NCBI RefSeq assembly: GCF_008974185.1
Contig: NZ_BKZP01000013.1
Span: 16,835 to 80,834 of the forward strand
Direction: 5' to 3'
Source of the DNA: Weizmannia acidilactici
Lineage (GTDB): Bacteria > Bacillota > Bacilli > Bacillales > Bacillaceae_C
Length of the DNA: 64,000 nt
Part shown: positions 30,601 to 39,435 of the stretch, in pieces
Numbering within the stretch: the first letter of the stretch is position 1
Layout: every line of letters starts with the position of its first letter
Program-made: the position numbers and the translations under genes
Notes under the pieces: model-generated
Told to the model about the DNA's origin: nothing
What the model saw: only the letters and a program-made list of their open reading frames with translations
Database searches by the model: none

Positions 30601-30687
30601 AGTGCGTTAAAGGGTATTTTCGCAAGCGATATATTCAATCGCGCTCGATCCGGAGCATGGGATTGGAAATAAACTTGGAGGTGGCTC

Positions 30688-31209
30688 ATTATTAGCAAAG
30701 ACATGATGGTTAACGAAGGCATTCGTGCCCGCGAAGTCCGTTTAATCGGCCAAAACGGAGAACAAATGGGGGTTAAATCCCGGAACGAAGCATTGGATAT
30801 TGCTGCTCGCGCCAATCTAGACCTCGTGCTTGTTGCACCGAACGCAAAACCGCCTGTCGCCCGCATCATGGATTACGGCAAATACCGTTTTGAAATGCAG
30901 AAAAAAGACAGGGAAGCACGCAAAAAACAAAAAATCATCAACGTGAAAGAAGTTCGTTTGAGTCCGACCATCGAAGAACATGACTTTAATACGAAACTTC
31001 GCAATGCCATTAAGTTTTTAGAAAAAGGTGATAAGGTAAAAGCATCGATCCGTTTCAAAGGCCGCGCCATTACCCATAAAGAAATTGGTCAGCGCGTGTT
31101 GGACCGGTTTGCCGAGGCATGTGCGGAAGTAGGCACAATCGAGTCCAAACCGAAAATGGACGGACGCAGCATGTTCTTAGTACTTGCACCAAAAAACGAG
31201 AAGAAGTAA
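30688..31209 (+). CDS. infC: Translation initiation factor IF-3 (AUU start)
   Basis: IF-3 binds the 30S subunit and checks start codon and initiator tRNA. There is no ATG in the right place: GGAGG lies six bases before ATT at 30688, giving [19 protein letters not shown] and 173 residues, which matches Bacillus IF-3. A second ATT follows at 30691. The rare AUU start is the known device by which IF-3 represses its own translation. The protein has the usual N-domain, linker helix and C-domain. It heads infC-rpmI-rplT. Confidence 0.95.
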   Translation: MISKDMMVNEGIRAREVRLIGQNGEQMGVKSRNEALDIAARANLDLVLVAPNAKPPVARIMDYGKYRFEMQKKDREARKKQKIINVKEVRLSPTIEEHDFNTKLRNAIKFLEKGDKVKASIRFKGRAITHKEIGQRVLDRFAEACAEVGTIESKPKMDGRSMFLVLAPKNEKK

Positions 31210-31237
31210 TTGTTTGATATTTGAGGAGGACGACCAA

Positions 31238-31435
31238 ATGCCAAAAATGAAAACTCACCGCGGCTCTGCAAAGCGTTTTAAGAAAACCGGCTCAGGCAGC
31301 CTGAAACGTTCCCACGCTTACAGAAGCCATTTGTTCGCAAATAAATTGACTAAACAAAAACGCCAGCTGCGTAAAGCGACGCTTGTATCCGCCAGCGACA
31401 TGAAACGGATCCGCCAAATGCTGGACAATCAATAA
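31238..31435 (+). CDS. rpmI: 50S ribosomal protein L35
   Basis: This is a 65-residue, very basic protein beginning [15 protein letters not shown], the L35 signature. The ATG at 31238 follows GAGGAGG; longer in-frame extensions have no support. It lies 28 bases after infC and 32 before rplT. Confidence 0.97.
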   Translation: MPKMKTHRGSAKRFKKTGSGSLKRSHAYRSHLFANKLTKQKRQLRKATLVSASDMKRIRQMLDNQ

Positions 31436-31467
31436 GAAAACGAAGATTTAAATAGGAGGAAAATAAT

Positions 31468-31821
31468 ATGCCACGTGTAAAAGGCGGTACAGTAACCCGC
31501 AGACGACGCAAAAAAATCATTAAATTAGCAAAAGGTTATTATGGTTCGAAACACACTTTATATAAAGTTGCCAACCAGCAAGTGATGAAATCCTATATGT
31601 ATGCGTATCGCGACCGTCGCCAGAAAAAACGCGATTTCCGCAAACTTTGGATTACACGTATCAATGCTGCTGCAAGAATCAACGGCCTTTCCTACAGCCG
31701 TTTAATGCACGGCTTGAAACTGGCCGGTATCGAAGTCAACCGCAAAATGCTTGCCGACCTTGCTGTTACCGACGAAAAAGCATTTGCTGAACTGGCAAAC
31801 AAAGCAAAAGCAGCGTTGTAA
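31468..31821 (+). CDS. rplT: 50S ribosomal protein L20
   Basis: At 117 residues this is a basic protein with the L20 pattern: a long N-terminal helical extension rich in Lys and Arg ([16 protein letters not shown]) that threads into 23S rRNA, and a globular C-terminal half. It assembles early in the 50S subunit and, in B. subtilis, represses its own operon by binding the leader. The ATG follows AGGAGG. Confidence 0.97.
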   Translation: MPRVKGGTVTRRRRKKIIKLAKGYYGSKHTLYKVANQQVMKSYMYAYRDRRQKKRDFRKLWITRINAAARINGLSYSRLMHGLKLAGIEVNRKMLADLAVTDEKAFAELANKAKAAL

Positions 31822-31830
31822 TGAAAAATG

Positions 31831-31863
31831 GGGCCTCCAATCCGGGTTGGGGGCTCTATTTTT
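31831..31863 (+). terminator. Terminator after rplT
   Basis: GGGCCTCCAA (31831-31840) pairs with TTGGGGGCTC (31847-31856) with wobble pairs, followed by a T-rich tail. Confidence 0.75.
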
Positions 31864-32066
31864 TAAAATCAAAGATACCCTTATGCGTATTTAGGTACCA
31901 ATCCATTGATATTTTGGGAAATTTCGTGGATATATTTAAAAATCCACGGATAAAACAGAAGCCGAAGTCGGGTTATTTGTTCTTCGTTGATCATTTTTAA
32001 GGGGAATACTTCGGTTTTTCCACAAAAAGGGGCAGGCGCCCCCAAAGTTGCCGCCTGCCATCTAAA

Positions 32067-32240
32067 TTATAAATTTTCCGTCTGTTGTTTAATTTCTTCT
32101 TCGTTTAAAATGGCGTTTACCGCCTCCAAGTTGGCATGCTCATCAACGGATTCACCCGGCGGATATTCATTCAAGTCGGTTGCAATTGAAACTTCTGGGG
32201 TTGCCGGGATTTCCGGATGTTTTTTGCGAAATTTTTTCAT
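32067..32240 (-). CDS. Unrecognised 57-residue acidic small protein
   Basis: A 58-codon frame on the minus strand starts with ATG at 32240, four bases after a very strong purine-rich ribosome binding site (AAAGGGGGGGG), and ends at TAA. The product begins MKKFRKKHPEIPATPEV, a basic head followed by an acidic, Glu- and Asn-rich body (DLNEYPPGESVDEH, NEEEIKQQ). It has no membrane segment, signal peptide or cysteine. It lies between the rplT terminator and the divergent dut gene. I do not recognise the family. Pro-rich and charged composition suggests a partly disordered protein. Confidence 0.7.
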   Translation of the reverse strand: MKKFRKKHPEIPATPEVSIATDLNEYPPGESVDEHANLEAVNAILNEEEIKQQTENL

Positions 32241-32317
32241 GAAACCCCCCCTTTACGTTTAATGTGAGAAAAATTTTTCTTTTGTACATTTATAAACAGT
32301 AAAAGCTGGTCTTATTT

Positions 32318-32326
32318 TGTTATAAT
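32318..32326 (+). promoter_or_regulatory. Extended -10 promoter of dut
   Basis: TGTTATAAT (32318-32326) is a perfect extended -10 element, about 60 nt before dut; the -35 is weak. Confidence 0.55.
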
Positions 32327-32384
32327 CATCATGGAGATATGCCTCCGCGTAATAAACAAAGCTTAAAAAGGAGCAGTGTCGGCA

Positions 32385-32831
32385 TTGGACTATCATTTAA
32401 AAGTAAAATTATTGCATCAAGACGCGCAGTTGCCGCAAAGGGCCAATCTAGGCGATGCGGGGCTGGATTTGTTTTCCATTGAAGAAAAAGTCATTGCACC
32501 GGGAGAGGCGGAGCTGATCCGCACCGGCATCAGTATTGAACTTCCCCACGGAACAGAGGCCCAGGTCAGGCCTAGAAGCGGGTTGGCCTTAAAACATGCC
32601 GTCACGGTTTTAAACAGCCCGGGTACAATCGATGAAGGTTACAGAGGAGAAATTAAAGTGATTTTGATCAATCATGGAAAAAAGGCATTCAAAGTCGAAA
32701 AAAATATGAGGATTGCCCAGATGGTTATCGCACCGGTTGCTTCTGTGGTTGTCAGCCGGGTTGAAGCATTGACAGATTCGGAAAGGGGAGAAGGGGGATT
32801 TGGATCCTCGGGCCTTACCCGTTTCAATTAA
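32385..32831 (+). CDS. dut: dUTP diphosphatase
   Basis: This is a trimeric-type dUTPase that hydrolyses dUTP to dUMP, keeping uracil out of DNA and supplying dTMP synthesis. All five motifs are in order: [34 protein letters not shown] and the C-terminal [10 protein letters not shown] arm. The start is uncertain: AAGGAG is only two bases from GTG 32376 and eleven from TTG 32385; the latter gives 148 residues. In B. subtilis 168 the dUTPases known to me are prophage-borne and not at this locus, so its place here is a lineage-specific difference. Confidence 0.9.
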   Translation: MDYHLKVKLLHQDAQLPQRANLGDAGLDLFSIEEKVIAPGEAELIRTGISIELPHGTEAQVRPRSGLALKHAVTVLNSPGTIDEGYRGEIKVILINHGKKAFKVEKNMRIAQMVIAPVASVVVSRVEALTDSERGEGGFGSSGLTRFN

Positions 32832-32948
32832 CAAAATTCATATCTTTCTAATTTAAAGCGCCGGCGGAGTATTTTAACGAAATTTTAATCTGGATAGGTT
32901 ATAATGATGCCCTATTATAAAAATTAATTGTAGTTAATGGGGCATAAT

Positions 32949-34160
32949 ATGCAAGTGACTATTCATTTTATTAAAAATAAGATATTTGAGCTAAGTACAA
33001 TCTTATGTTTTGTTTTGCCGCCGGCAGGCATATTTTTTATGCTGGTTTTAAGCTTGGCAGCACTGTACAGCCATATAAAAAATAAACGGCTGTTTCCTTT
33101 TTCTTTCATATCCTTATTCTTCCTCTGCCTTTTGGTTTCAACCGTCGGGGCAGCATTACAAATGGCAAAGCCGTTTCTTTTCATTGAAAGCTTGAGGGTT
33201 CTTTTATACTGGGGAATTTATCTTAAAGTTATGGACACCGGCACAAGTGATAAGTTCAGGTTTTTCCGGTGGATCGTCATTGGCTGCGGCATATATGACA
33301 TTTTAATTGGGTGGGTTCCCAAGCTGTTATCCGGGGAACCGGTACTCGCATTTCTAACCGGGACAGAATTGTTAGGTTACAAAAACTACAACAGACTGAT
33401 CGGCAGTACCTACAATCCGAATTTTACGATGTTTCTGCTGCTGTTGGGGATCGCTTTTCTTTTTGCCGAAATGCTTGAGAATGCGGGCAAGAAACGTTGG
33501 AAAAGTTTCATTTGGAAAGTATTGCCGCTTTTCATTTTAAGCAAAGGGGTATTTGACACTGGATCGAGGGCCGGCGTTGTGGCAATGATTTGCATATATC
33601 TCATCTTCTTTTTCAGGCTGAATAGAGGCGTTTTTATTGCTGGCCTTATTTTCATTACGGCAGGAGCAAGAAAACTCACAACATTTATTCCGAGAAATCA
33701 ATCAATTGCCGGTTCATTTTGGGACAGGGAAAAAATTTGGCTCCATTCCTTTGAACTTTGGGAAAACCATTTTCTATTTGGAACAACGCCAATTGGTTTT
33801 GAGCAGGTGTATGCCAGCCTGTTCCATAAAGATATTTTTCATGCTCATGATATTTTCATCGGATTATTTGTAGAATACGGGGTGATTGGCGGGATTGCTT
33901 TTTTGGCCGTATTCTTGATGGCGGCCTGCAAATTAAGTATGTTATTTTTTGTTAAAAAAAATTATAGATATTTAAATATCTTTCTTCTCAGCCTGCCGAT
34001 CATTGTCTTGACCGGGTTTTTGGACGAACCGGTTTTTTCTCCCCAAATCGGCCTGCTGGCAGTTGTGCTTTTGTCGTATTGGGAGTGGTATACAAAATCG
34101 ATGCATGTCCCGTTGAACATAAATTTAATAAAAAAAATTACTGTCCAATCCAAGAATTAA
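32949..34160 (+). CDS. O-antigen ligase/polymerase-like membrane protein
   Basis: This 403-residue protein has about ten to twelve membrane segments and a large loop near the C-terminus, the layout of the Wzy_C/O-antigen ligase superfamily. Supporting motifs are DTGSRAGVVAMI (the Ser-Arg-x-Gly motif) and a loop with the AHD-IFIGLFVEYGVIGG pattern. Such proteins join or polymerise lipid-linked glycans on the outer face of the membrane. The start is uncertain (ATG 32949 with weak GGGG, or 32937). It looks more AT-rich than its neighbours, stands alone with no glycosyltransferases nearby, and is absent from this place in B. subtilis, which hints at acquisition. Substrate unknown. Confidence 0.75.
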   Translation: MQVTIHFIKNKIFELSTILCFVLPPAGIFFMLVLSLAALYSHIKNKRLFPFSFISLFFLCLLVSTVGAALQMAKPFLFIESLRVLLYWGIYLKVMDTGTSDKFRFFRWIVIGCGIYDILIGWVPKLLSGEPVLAFLTGTELLGYKNYNRLIGSTYNPNFTMFLLLLGIAFLFAEMLENAGKKRWKSFIWKVLPLFILSKGVFDTGSRAGVVAMICIYLIFFFRLNRGVFIAGLIFITAGARKLTTFIPRNQSIAGSFWDREKIWLHSFELWENHFLFGTTPIGFEQVYASLFHKDIFHAHDIFIGLFVEYGVIGGIAFLAVFLMAACKLSMLFFVKKNYRYLNIFLLSLPIIVLTGFLDEPVFSPQIGLLAVVLLSYWEWYTKSMHVPLNINLIKKITVQSKN

Positions 34161-34174
34161 TCTGGACATTCATG

Positions 34175-34208
34175 AAACATCAGCTGCTTAAGAAAGCTGA
34201 TGTTTTTT
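34175..34208 (+). terminator. Terminator after the ligase-like gene
   Basis: AAACATCAGCT (34175-34185) pairs perfectly with AGCTGATGTTT (34195-34205), followed by TTT. Its T tract overlaps the -35 of the next promoter. Confidence 0.85.
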
Positions 34209-34234
34209 ACACTTTCATCGATTTCCATTATAAT
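34206..34234 (+). promoter_or_regulatory. Sigma A promoter of the M42 peptidase gene
   Basis: TTTACA (34206-34211) and TATAAT (34229-34234) are 17 nt apart. The predicted start site (about 34241) is only about 30 nt before the probable translation start. The -35 is built from the T tract of the preceding terminator. Confidence 0.75.
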
Positions 34235-34270
34235 GGACATTGAATATAAATGAACATGGGGGGATACCGA

Positions 34271-35356
34271 TTAGCACAATTAGATGAGACGCTGTCCATG
34301 CTGAAAGAGTTGACCGATGCAAAGGGAATTGCCGGCAATGAAAGAGAAGTGCGCGCCGTTATCAAAAAATATATAGAGCCGTATTCCGATGAACTGGACA
34401 CCGACGGGCTCGGGAGCCTGATTGCGAAAAAAACGGGCCGGGTGGATGGGCCGAAAATCATGATCGCCGGCCATATGGATGAAGTCGGCTTCATGGTTAC
34501 AAAAATTGACGAGAAAGGGTTCCTCCGTTTCCAAACGGTCGGCGGCTGGTGGTCGCAGGTCATGCTTGCCCAGCGCGTAACCGTTGTGACGGATAAAGGC
34601 GATATTACAGGTGTGATCGGTTCGAAGCCGCCGCATATTTTACCGCCGGAAGCACGGAAAAAACCGTACGAAATCAAAGATATGTTTATTGACATCGGAG
34701 CGACAAGCTGCGAAGAAGCACTTGAATGGGGCGTCAAACCGGGCGACATGGTCGTGCCATATTTTGAATTCACCGTTATGAAAAATGAAAAGATGCTGCT
34801 CGCCAAGGCTTGGGATAACCGCATTGGATGCGCCGTTGTCATTGACGTGCTGAAAAATCTGCAAAAAGAAAACCATCCGAATGTCGTTTACGGAGTCACA
34901 AATGTCCAGGAAGAAGTCGGTCTTCGCGGCGCCAAAACGGCGGCGAACAAAGTCAAACCGGACATCGCCTTTGCACTCGATGTCGGCATTGCAGGCGATA
35001 CGCCGGGAATCAGCGAAAAAGAAGCGCTCAGCAAAATGGGCAAAGGGCCGCAAATTGTTATTTACGATGCTTCAATGGTGTCCCATAAAGGCTTGCGTGA
35101 TACCGTTGTGAAAGTTGCCGAAGAGTTAAATATCCCGTACCAATATGAATCAATTCCGGGTGGCGGCACGGATGCCGGTTCCATCCATCTGGTCGGCAGC
35201 GGGATTCCGTCCTTGGCCGTGACGATTGCGACGCGCTACATCCATTCGCATGCCGCCATGCTCCACCGGGATGATTACGAAAATACGGTAAAATTGATGA
35301 CCGAAGTGATTAAACGTCTCGACCGCAAAATAGTAGATCAAATTATTTTTGGATGA
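34271..35356 (+). CDS. ysdC: M42 family aminopeptidase YsdC, probable TTA start
   Basis: This is a cytosolic metalloaminopeptidase/endoglucanase of the M42 (TET) family. Metal-binding motifs are [29 protein letters not shown] and [10 protein letters not shown], with a HSHAAML end. The reading frame opens at ATG 34250, but there is no ribosome binding site before it. GGGGGG at 34258-34263 sits seven bases before TTA at 34271, exactly where B. subtilis YsdC begins (xAxLDETLxML). So either TTA is used as an exceptional start, or translation starts at 34250 or 34256 on a nearly leaderless message. The product is 361 residues from TTA, 368 from ATG. Confidence 0.88.
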   Translation, partial: LAQLDETLSMLKELTDAKGIAGNEREVRAVIKKYIEPYSDELDTDGLGSLIAKKTGRVDGPKIMIAGHMDEVGFMVTKIDEKGFLRFQTVGGWWSQVMLAQRVTVVTDKGDITGVIGSKPPHILPPEARKKPYEIKDMFIDIGATSCEEALEWGVKPGDMVVPYFEFTVMKNEKMLLAKAWDNRIGCAVVIDVLKNLQKENHPNVVYGVTNVQEEVGLRGAKTAANKVKPDIAFALDVGIAGDTPGISEKEALSKMGKGPQIVIYDASMVSHKGLRDTVVKVAEELNIPYQYESIPGGGTDAGSIHLVGSGIPSLAVTIATRYIHSHAAMLHRDDYENTVKLMTEVIKRLDRKIVDQIIFG

Positions 35357-35620
35357 AAGTTATAAGTCGGGCACTTTTTCTTGTCCGGTTTTTCTGTATG
35401 CGGCGTGGAAACAGGGAATCTCCCAAAAAAGCTTGTTTTTACAAGGTATTCCGCCCTTAAAATAATTTATTGGCGAAAAGCTGCCAAAATATCGGCGGTA
35501 CAGCAAAAGATAGCGGCAGGGGATATTTGTCCCCCAAGTTTTTAGCTAAAATCATTGGAAGATTCCCTGCAAAAAGATATACAATTTGAGAAAGAGTATA
35601 CATAAAAAGGGGGACGCGCC
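35357..35620 (+). other. Intergenic region before the YhhX-like gene
   Basis: These 264 bases hold no convincing gene. A weak hairpin near the start (CGGGCAC with GTCCGG and a T tract, 35369-35392) may end the peptidase transcript, and GGGGA/TCCCC near 35520-35533 is another small stem. No clear promoter was found. Confidence 0.3.
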
Positions 35621-36658
35621 ATGCCACTTACAATTGCTTACATCGGATTTGGCAAAAGCACAAACCGTTATCATTTGCCTTATGTTTTGATCCGGGACTC
35701 CATTCGGGTGAAATCCATTTATAATCGTGAACGGAAACCGGAACTTGAACAACAATACGAAGGAAGAGGAATCTTTTTTACTAACCAAATTGAAGACATA
35801 CTGAATGACGGGGACATTCAAATGGTGTCCATTTGCACGCCTCCCGATTCCCACTACGAATATGCGAAACTTTGCCTGGAAGCCGGGAAACATATCCTTG
35901 TCGAAAAACCTTTTTGCACAACAAAAAAAGAAGCTGAGGAGATCACAGCACTGGCAAAAGAAAAAGGGCTGGTTGCGATGCCCTATCAAAACCGGCGATT
36001 TGACGGGGATTTTCTCGCCGTGAAAGAAGTGCTCCAAAGCGGAAAAATCGGCGGACTCGTCGAAATTGAATCGCATTTTGATTATTATAGGCCGGATGCG
36101 CCAAGTGCCCCCGGAAAGTATTATGAAGGGGCATTGTACGGCCTCGGTGTCCATACGATTGACCAGATGATTTCGTTGTTCGGGCGCCCGCACCATGCTG
36201 CCTATGATATCCGTTCGGTACGGAACACAGAAAATCCGGACGACCTGTATGAAGTCCAGCTTTTCTATGATAATTTTAAAGCTATTGTGAAAACGAGCCA
36301 CCTTGTGCTCGACCCATATCCGAAATGGATTCTCCACGGCACGAAAGGGAGCTTTATCAAATATGGCATTGACCAGCAGGAAACATGCCTGAAAGCTGGG
36401 AAAATGCCGGGCAGCGAAAATTTTGGGGTGGATCCGGAAGAAGCATATGGTAAACTTACTTACATCGATGCGGAAGGAAACATCGTGGAAGAAACAGTGC
36501 CGACACCGCAAGGCGATTACGGCCGCATCTATGACCTAATGTATGAGAGTATAATCAACGGTGCCGAAAAACTTGTCCGCGATGAGGAATTACTAGCCAA
36601 CATGGAAATTTTGGAAAGGGGCTTTGAACAGCCGAGCCCAAGCGTGATTAAATTGTGA
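35621..36658 (+). CDS. Gfo/Idh/MocA family oxidoreductase, YhhX-like
   Basis: This is a 345-residue NAD(P)-dependent oxidoreductase. The N-terminal Rossmann fold begins IAYIGFGKSTNRYHLPYV; the EKPF motif near residue 95 has the Lys that contacts substrate and cofactor. The C-terminal alpha/beta domain carries SHFDYYRP and GLGVHTIDQMISLFGRP with the catalytic-type His. The closest protein I can recall is E. coli YhhX, which keeps the same GFGKST start and the ERGFEQxSPS end. The substrate is not known. The ATG at 35621 follows AAAAGGGGG. It is a single gene in a non-syntenic stretch. Confidence 0.85.
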   Translation: MPLTIAYIGFGKSTNRYHLPYVLIRDSIRVKSIYNRERKPELEQQYEGRGIFFTNQIEDILNDGDIQMVSICTPPDSHYEYAKLCLEAGKHILVEKPFCTTKKEAEEITALAKEKGLVAMPYQNRRFDGDFLAVKEVLQSGKIGGLVEIESHFDYYRPDAPSAPGKYYEGALYGLGVHTIDQMISLFGRPHHAAYDIRSVRNTENPDDLYEVQLFYDNFKAIVKTSHLVLDPYPKWILHGTKGSFIKYGIDQQETCLKAGKMPGSENFGVDPEEAYGKLTYIDAEGNIVEETVPTPQGDYGRIYDLMYESIINGAEKLVRDEELLANMEILERGFEQPSPSVIKL

Positions 36659-36665
36659 TATAAAA

Positions 36666-36951
36666 GGGGCTGTCCAAAAAGCCCCTTTAAGCAGAAATTT
36701 TATTTAAATGACCTTTATAAAGCTTCTAAGAACTGTTTCAGGAGTATTATTTTCCTCAAACGGTCGTGAGTAAGCTTCTCAAAACCATTTTATTAGGAAA
36801 GTTTTGCTCAAACGGTCGTGAGTAAGCTTCTCAAAACCATTTTATTAGGAAAGTTTTGCTCAAACGGTCTTGAGTAAACTTCCCAGAACCATTTTCACGG
36901 GAAAATTTTAGCCCACTAAGTTCAGTTTACCGACTTTTGGGACAGCACCCC
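36666..36951. mobile_element. MITE-like element with terminal inverted repeats
   Basis: The left end GGGGCTGTCCAAAAAG (36666-36681) and the right end (36934-36951, complement GGGGTGCTGTCCCAAAAG) form imperfect terminal inverted repeats around 286 bp with no transposase. The interior contains 52-bp tandem repeats. Ends of this kind are typical of bacterial insertion sequences (I think of the IS1182 group, from memory). No target duplication is evident. The left end also forms an AAAGGGGC/GCCCCTTT hairpin (36663-36670 with 36681-36688). Confidence 0.55.
36755..36910. repeat. 52-bp tandem repeat, three units
   Basis: Units begin at 36755, 36807 and 36859, exactly 52 bp apart, each starting CTCAAACGGTC. 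The first two are nearly identical; the third is diverged after the first 20 bases. A still more diverged unit may occupy 36703-36754. The unit includes TAAGCTTCTCAAAACC. Confidence 0.85.
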
Positions 36952-36962
36952 GGGCTCCCCGG

Positions 36963-37175
36963 CTACGCCTGTTTCAGCCCATGCTCGAGCGTTTCCAGCA
37001 TCATTTTCTTTTCGTTTGCATCCGCATTGTTCCAAATCACTTCAAACAGGACGCCAAGCCCCGGCAGCATTTTTTCTTCACCTCTTTGAATGGCATCCAC
37101 AATCGTATCTTCCAGCTGTTTCTGTGTGTCCCCGCTTACGTTATGGATGACAGCTTTCCGCAAATCCAAATTCAT
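36963..37175 (-). CDS. sspI: Small acid-soluble spore protein SspI
   Basis: SspI is a minor spore protein made in the forespore. The ATG at 37175, eight bases after AAGGAG, gives [13 protein letters not shown] and 70 residues, close to the 71 of B. subtilis SspI. The [17 protein letters not shown] segment is the family signature. Its end lies 12 bases from the MITE-like element. It sits next to the divergent RNA methyltransferase gene, as in B. subtilis. Confidence 0.95.
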   Translation of the reverse strand: MNLDLRKAVIHNVSGDTQKQLEDTIVDAIQRGEEKMLPGLGVLFEVIWNNADANEKKMMLETLEHGLKQA

Positions 37176-37212
37176 CACAGGCACTCCTTTCATCCAAATT
37201 CAATGGTAGCAT

Positions 37213-37241
37213 TTCACAAGCCCGCTGTTTTTATGTATACT
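37213..37241 (+). promoter_or_regulatory. Sigma A promoter of the RNA methyltransferase gene
   Basis: TTCACA (37213-37218) and TATACT (37236-37241) are 17 nt apart, 39 nt before the GTG start. Confidence 0.65.
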
Positions 37242-37279
37242 ATTTCAAGATATAACTTTGATATGAGGGAGCAGGTACG

Positions 37280-38035
37280 GTGAAATTCATTCAATCCTTG
37301 CAAAACCCGCAAGTGAAACATTGGAAAAAACTCAGCACGAAAAAAGAACGCGGAAAAACGTTTACCTATTTGCTGGAAGGATTCCATCCGGTCGAAGAAG
37401 CGCTGAAAGAAAAAGTTGTGCTTGAAATCATACTTGGAGAAGGCGTCACAATGCCGGATTCTTGGGATATCGAAGGGCTGCCCGTTACAACGGTGGCGCA
37501 TGAAATCAGCAAAGCCCTTGCCAATACGGAAACAAGCCAAGGCATTTTTGCCGTGTGCCGGATGAAGAAACAGCCGTCCAAAATCATCGGCAAACGTTTC
37601 CTGCTCATTGATGCCGTCCAGGATCCCGGCAATATCGGCACGATGATCCGTACAGCCGACGCCGCCGGGTTTGATGCCGTAATTTTAGGGAAAGGCTCTG
37701 CTGAAGCGTACAGCCCGAAAGTTTTGCGCGCCGCACAAGGGAGCCATCTGCATGTCGACCTGTTAAAGGGCGATTTAAACATGTGGATCGAAAAACTGAA
37801 GGAAGCGGACGTTCCGGTTTACGGGACAGCGCTTGATAATGGCGTTTCTTACCGTGAAGTGGATCCTGGGGACTCGTTTGCCATCCTTGTCGGCAATGAA
37901 GGAAGTGGTGTAAATCCGGATTTGCTCGCCAAAACCGAACAAAACTTATACATCCCGATTTTCGGCAAAAGCGAATCGCTGAACGTCGCAGTTGCTGCCG
38001 GGATTTTGATGTACGATTTTGCAATGCGTGACTAA
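37280..38035 (+). CDS. ysgA: TrmH/SpoU family RNA 2'-O-methyltransferase YsgA
   Basis: This 251-residue protein has an N-terminal substrate-binding domain (about 1-90) and a SPOUT methyltransferase domain with the three knot motifs: DPGNIGTMIRTADAAG (motif 1), LVGNEGSGV (motif 2) and IPIFGKSESLNVAVAAGIL (motif 3). The target is probably rRNA or tRNA; the nucleotide is not known for YsgA. The start is GTG at 37280 after GGGAGCAGG. It lies upstream of the pheS T-box as in B. subtilis. Confidence 0.92.
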   Translation: MKFIQSLQNPQVKHWKKLSTKKERGKTFTYLLEGFHPVEEALKEKVVLEIILGEGVTMPDSWDIEGLPVTTVAHEISKALANTETSQGIFAVCRMKKQPSKIIGKRFLLIDAVQDPGNIGTMIRTADAAGFDAVILGKGSAEAYSPKVLRAAQGSHLHVDLLKGDLNMWIEKLKEADVPVYGTALDNGVSYREVDPGDSFAILVGNEGSGVNPDLLAKTEQNLYIPIFGKSESLNVAVAAGILMYDFAMRD

Positions 38036-38079
38036 AATTCTAAAATCCGTTTGAAATCCCGGGCGCATCCCGCTATAAT

Positions 38080-38355
38080 AAAAAATAACTGAAAAATGTC
38101 AAAAACAATGACAGGGAAAAGTAGCTTTATGCTCGCCATGCAGGGAAAAAATGCCGCAGACTGGAAGCATTTTTATGGGGAAATAAAGCGAAGTTCACCC
38201 CTCGAGTTGCCGCTTGGACCATTGCCTGTGCAATGTAAAGGCGGGACGGTGCAAAGCCGTTATCCCAATGAGTGAACATAATTTTATTATGTTAATTAGG
38301 GTGGTACCGCGATACATACAACCTCGTCCCTTTGCTTGGGGCGGGGTTTTTTAAC
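38080..38355 (+). ncRNA. T-box leader of pheST (phenylalanine specific)
   Basis: The T-box sequence AGGGTGGTACCGCG is at 38298-38311, followed by a terminator stem (AACCTCGTCCC with GGGGCGGGGTT, 38320-38347) and T tract. The specifier loop contains TTC (38194-38196), a phenylalanine codon, followed by A, as expected. Uncharged tRNA-Phe would induce pheST. Confidence 0.92.
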
Positions 38356-38383
38356 GCCCGAAAACTAAAGGAGGTACAGCATA

Positions 38384-39421
38384 ATGGAAGAAAGATTAAA
38401 AGAACTGCAAACTGAAGCCCTCGCCAAAATCGAAGAAGCGGCCGATTTAAAAACATTAAACGACATTCGCGTTGCCTATCTCGGCAAAAAAGGGCCGATT
38501 ACGGAAGTCCTGCGCGGGATGGGCAAATTATCGGCGGAAAAGCGGCCGAAAATGGGTGCGCTCGCCAATGCGGTAAGGGTTGCGATCCAAACCGGGATTG
38601 AAAAGAAACAGGTCGCTTTGGAAGCGGAAGCCATCGAAAAGCAACTGGCATCCGAAAAAATTGATGTCACGCTGCCGGGTCGCCCGGTAAAAACAGGAAA
38701 CCAACATCCGCTTACAAAAGTCATCGAGGAAATTGAAGACTTGTTCATCGGGATGGGATACAAAATTGCCGAAGGGCCGGAAGTGGAAACCGATTATTAC
38801 AATTTCGAAGCGCTGAACTTGCCGAAAGGGCATCCGGCGCGTGATATGCAGGACACCTTTTATATTACCGGGGAAATTTTGCTCAGGACCCATACGTCGC
38901 CGAACCAGGCAAGGACGCTTGAGAAGCATCATGGCAAAGGCCCTGTTAAAATCATCTGCCCGGGGAAAGTGTACCGACGCGATAACGACGATGCGACACA
39001 TTCTCACCAGTTTATGCAGATTGAAGGGCTTGTCGTGGATGAAAACATCACCATGGCTGATTTAAAAGGCACCCTTGAAGTTTTTGCGAAAAAAATGTTC
39101 GGTGAAGACCGCGAAATCCGTCTGCGTCCGAGCTTTTTCCCGTTCACCGAACCATCTGTTGAAATGGATATTTCGTGCAAAATGTGCGGAGGGCACGGCT
39201 GCCATGTATGCAAAGGCACCGGCTGGATTGAAATTTTAGGGGCCGGCATGGTACATCCGCGCGTGTTAACAATGTCCGGATTTGATGCCGATAAGTACAC
39301 TGGTTTTGCGTTCGGCATGGGGCCGGAGCGGATTGCGATGCTAAAATACGGCATCGATGACATCCGCCATTTCTATACGAACGATATCCGTTTCTTACAG
39401 CAGTTTTCCGTACAAGAATAA
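38384..39421 (+). CDS. pheS: Phenylalanine--tRNA ligase alpha subunit
   Basis: PheS is the catalytic subunit of the alpha2beta2 enzyme. It is 345 residues long, with an N-terminal coiled coil (about 1-80), and class II motifs [23 protein letters not shown], a motif 2 region around [19 protein letters not shown], and motif 3 [16 protein letters not shown] near the C-terminus (read here as [13 protein letters not shown]). The ATG at 38384 follows AAAGGAGG. pheT follows after 14 bases. Confidence 0.97.
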   Translation: MEERLKELQTEALAKIEEAADLKTLNDIRVAYLGKKGPITEVLRGMGKLSAEKRPKMGALANAVRVAIQTGIEKKQVALEAEAIEKQLASEKIDVTLPGRPVKTGNQHPLTKVIEEIEDLFIGMGYKIAEGPEVETDYYNFEALNLPKGHPARDMQDTFYITGEILLRTHTSPNQARTLEKHHGKGPVKIICPGKVYRRDNDDATHSHQFMQIEGLVVDENITMADLKGTLEVFAKKMFGEDREIRLRPSFFPFTEPSVEMDISCKMCGGHGCHVCKGTGWIEILGAGMVHPRVLTMSGFDADKYTGFAFGMGPERIAMLKYGIDDIRHFYTNDIRFLQQFSVQE

Positions 39422-39435
39422 GGGAGGAATAAGCG

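Noticed and set aside
31987..32262. A 91-codon plus-strand frame between rplT and dut
   Set aside because: It overlaps the minus-strand 57-residue gene, which has a far better ribosome binding site and a more natural composition.
36755..36910. 52-bp repeats considered as a CRISPR array
   Set aside because: The units are directly adjacent with no unique spacers, number only three to four, and no cas gene is near.
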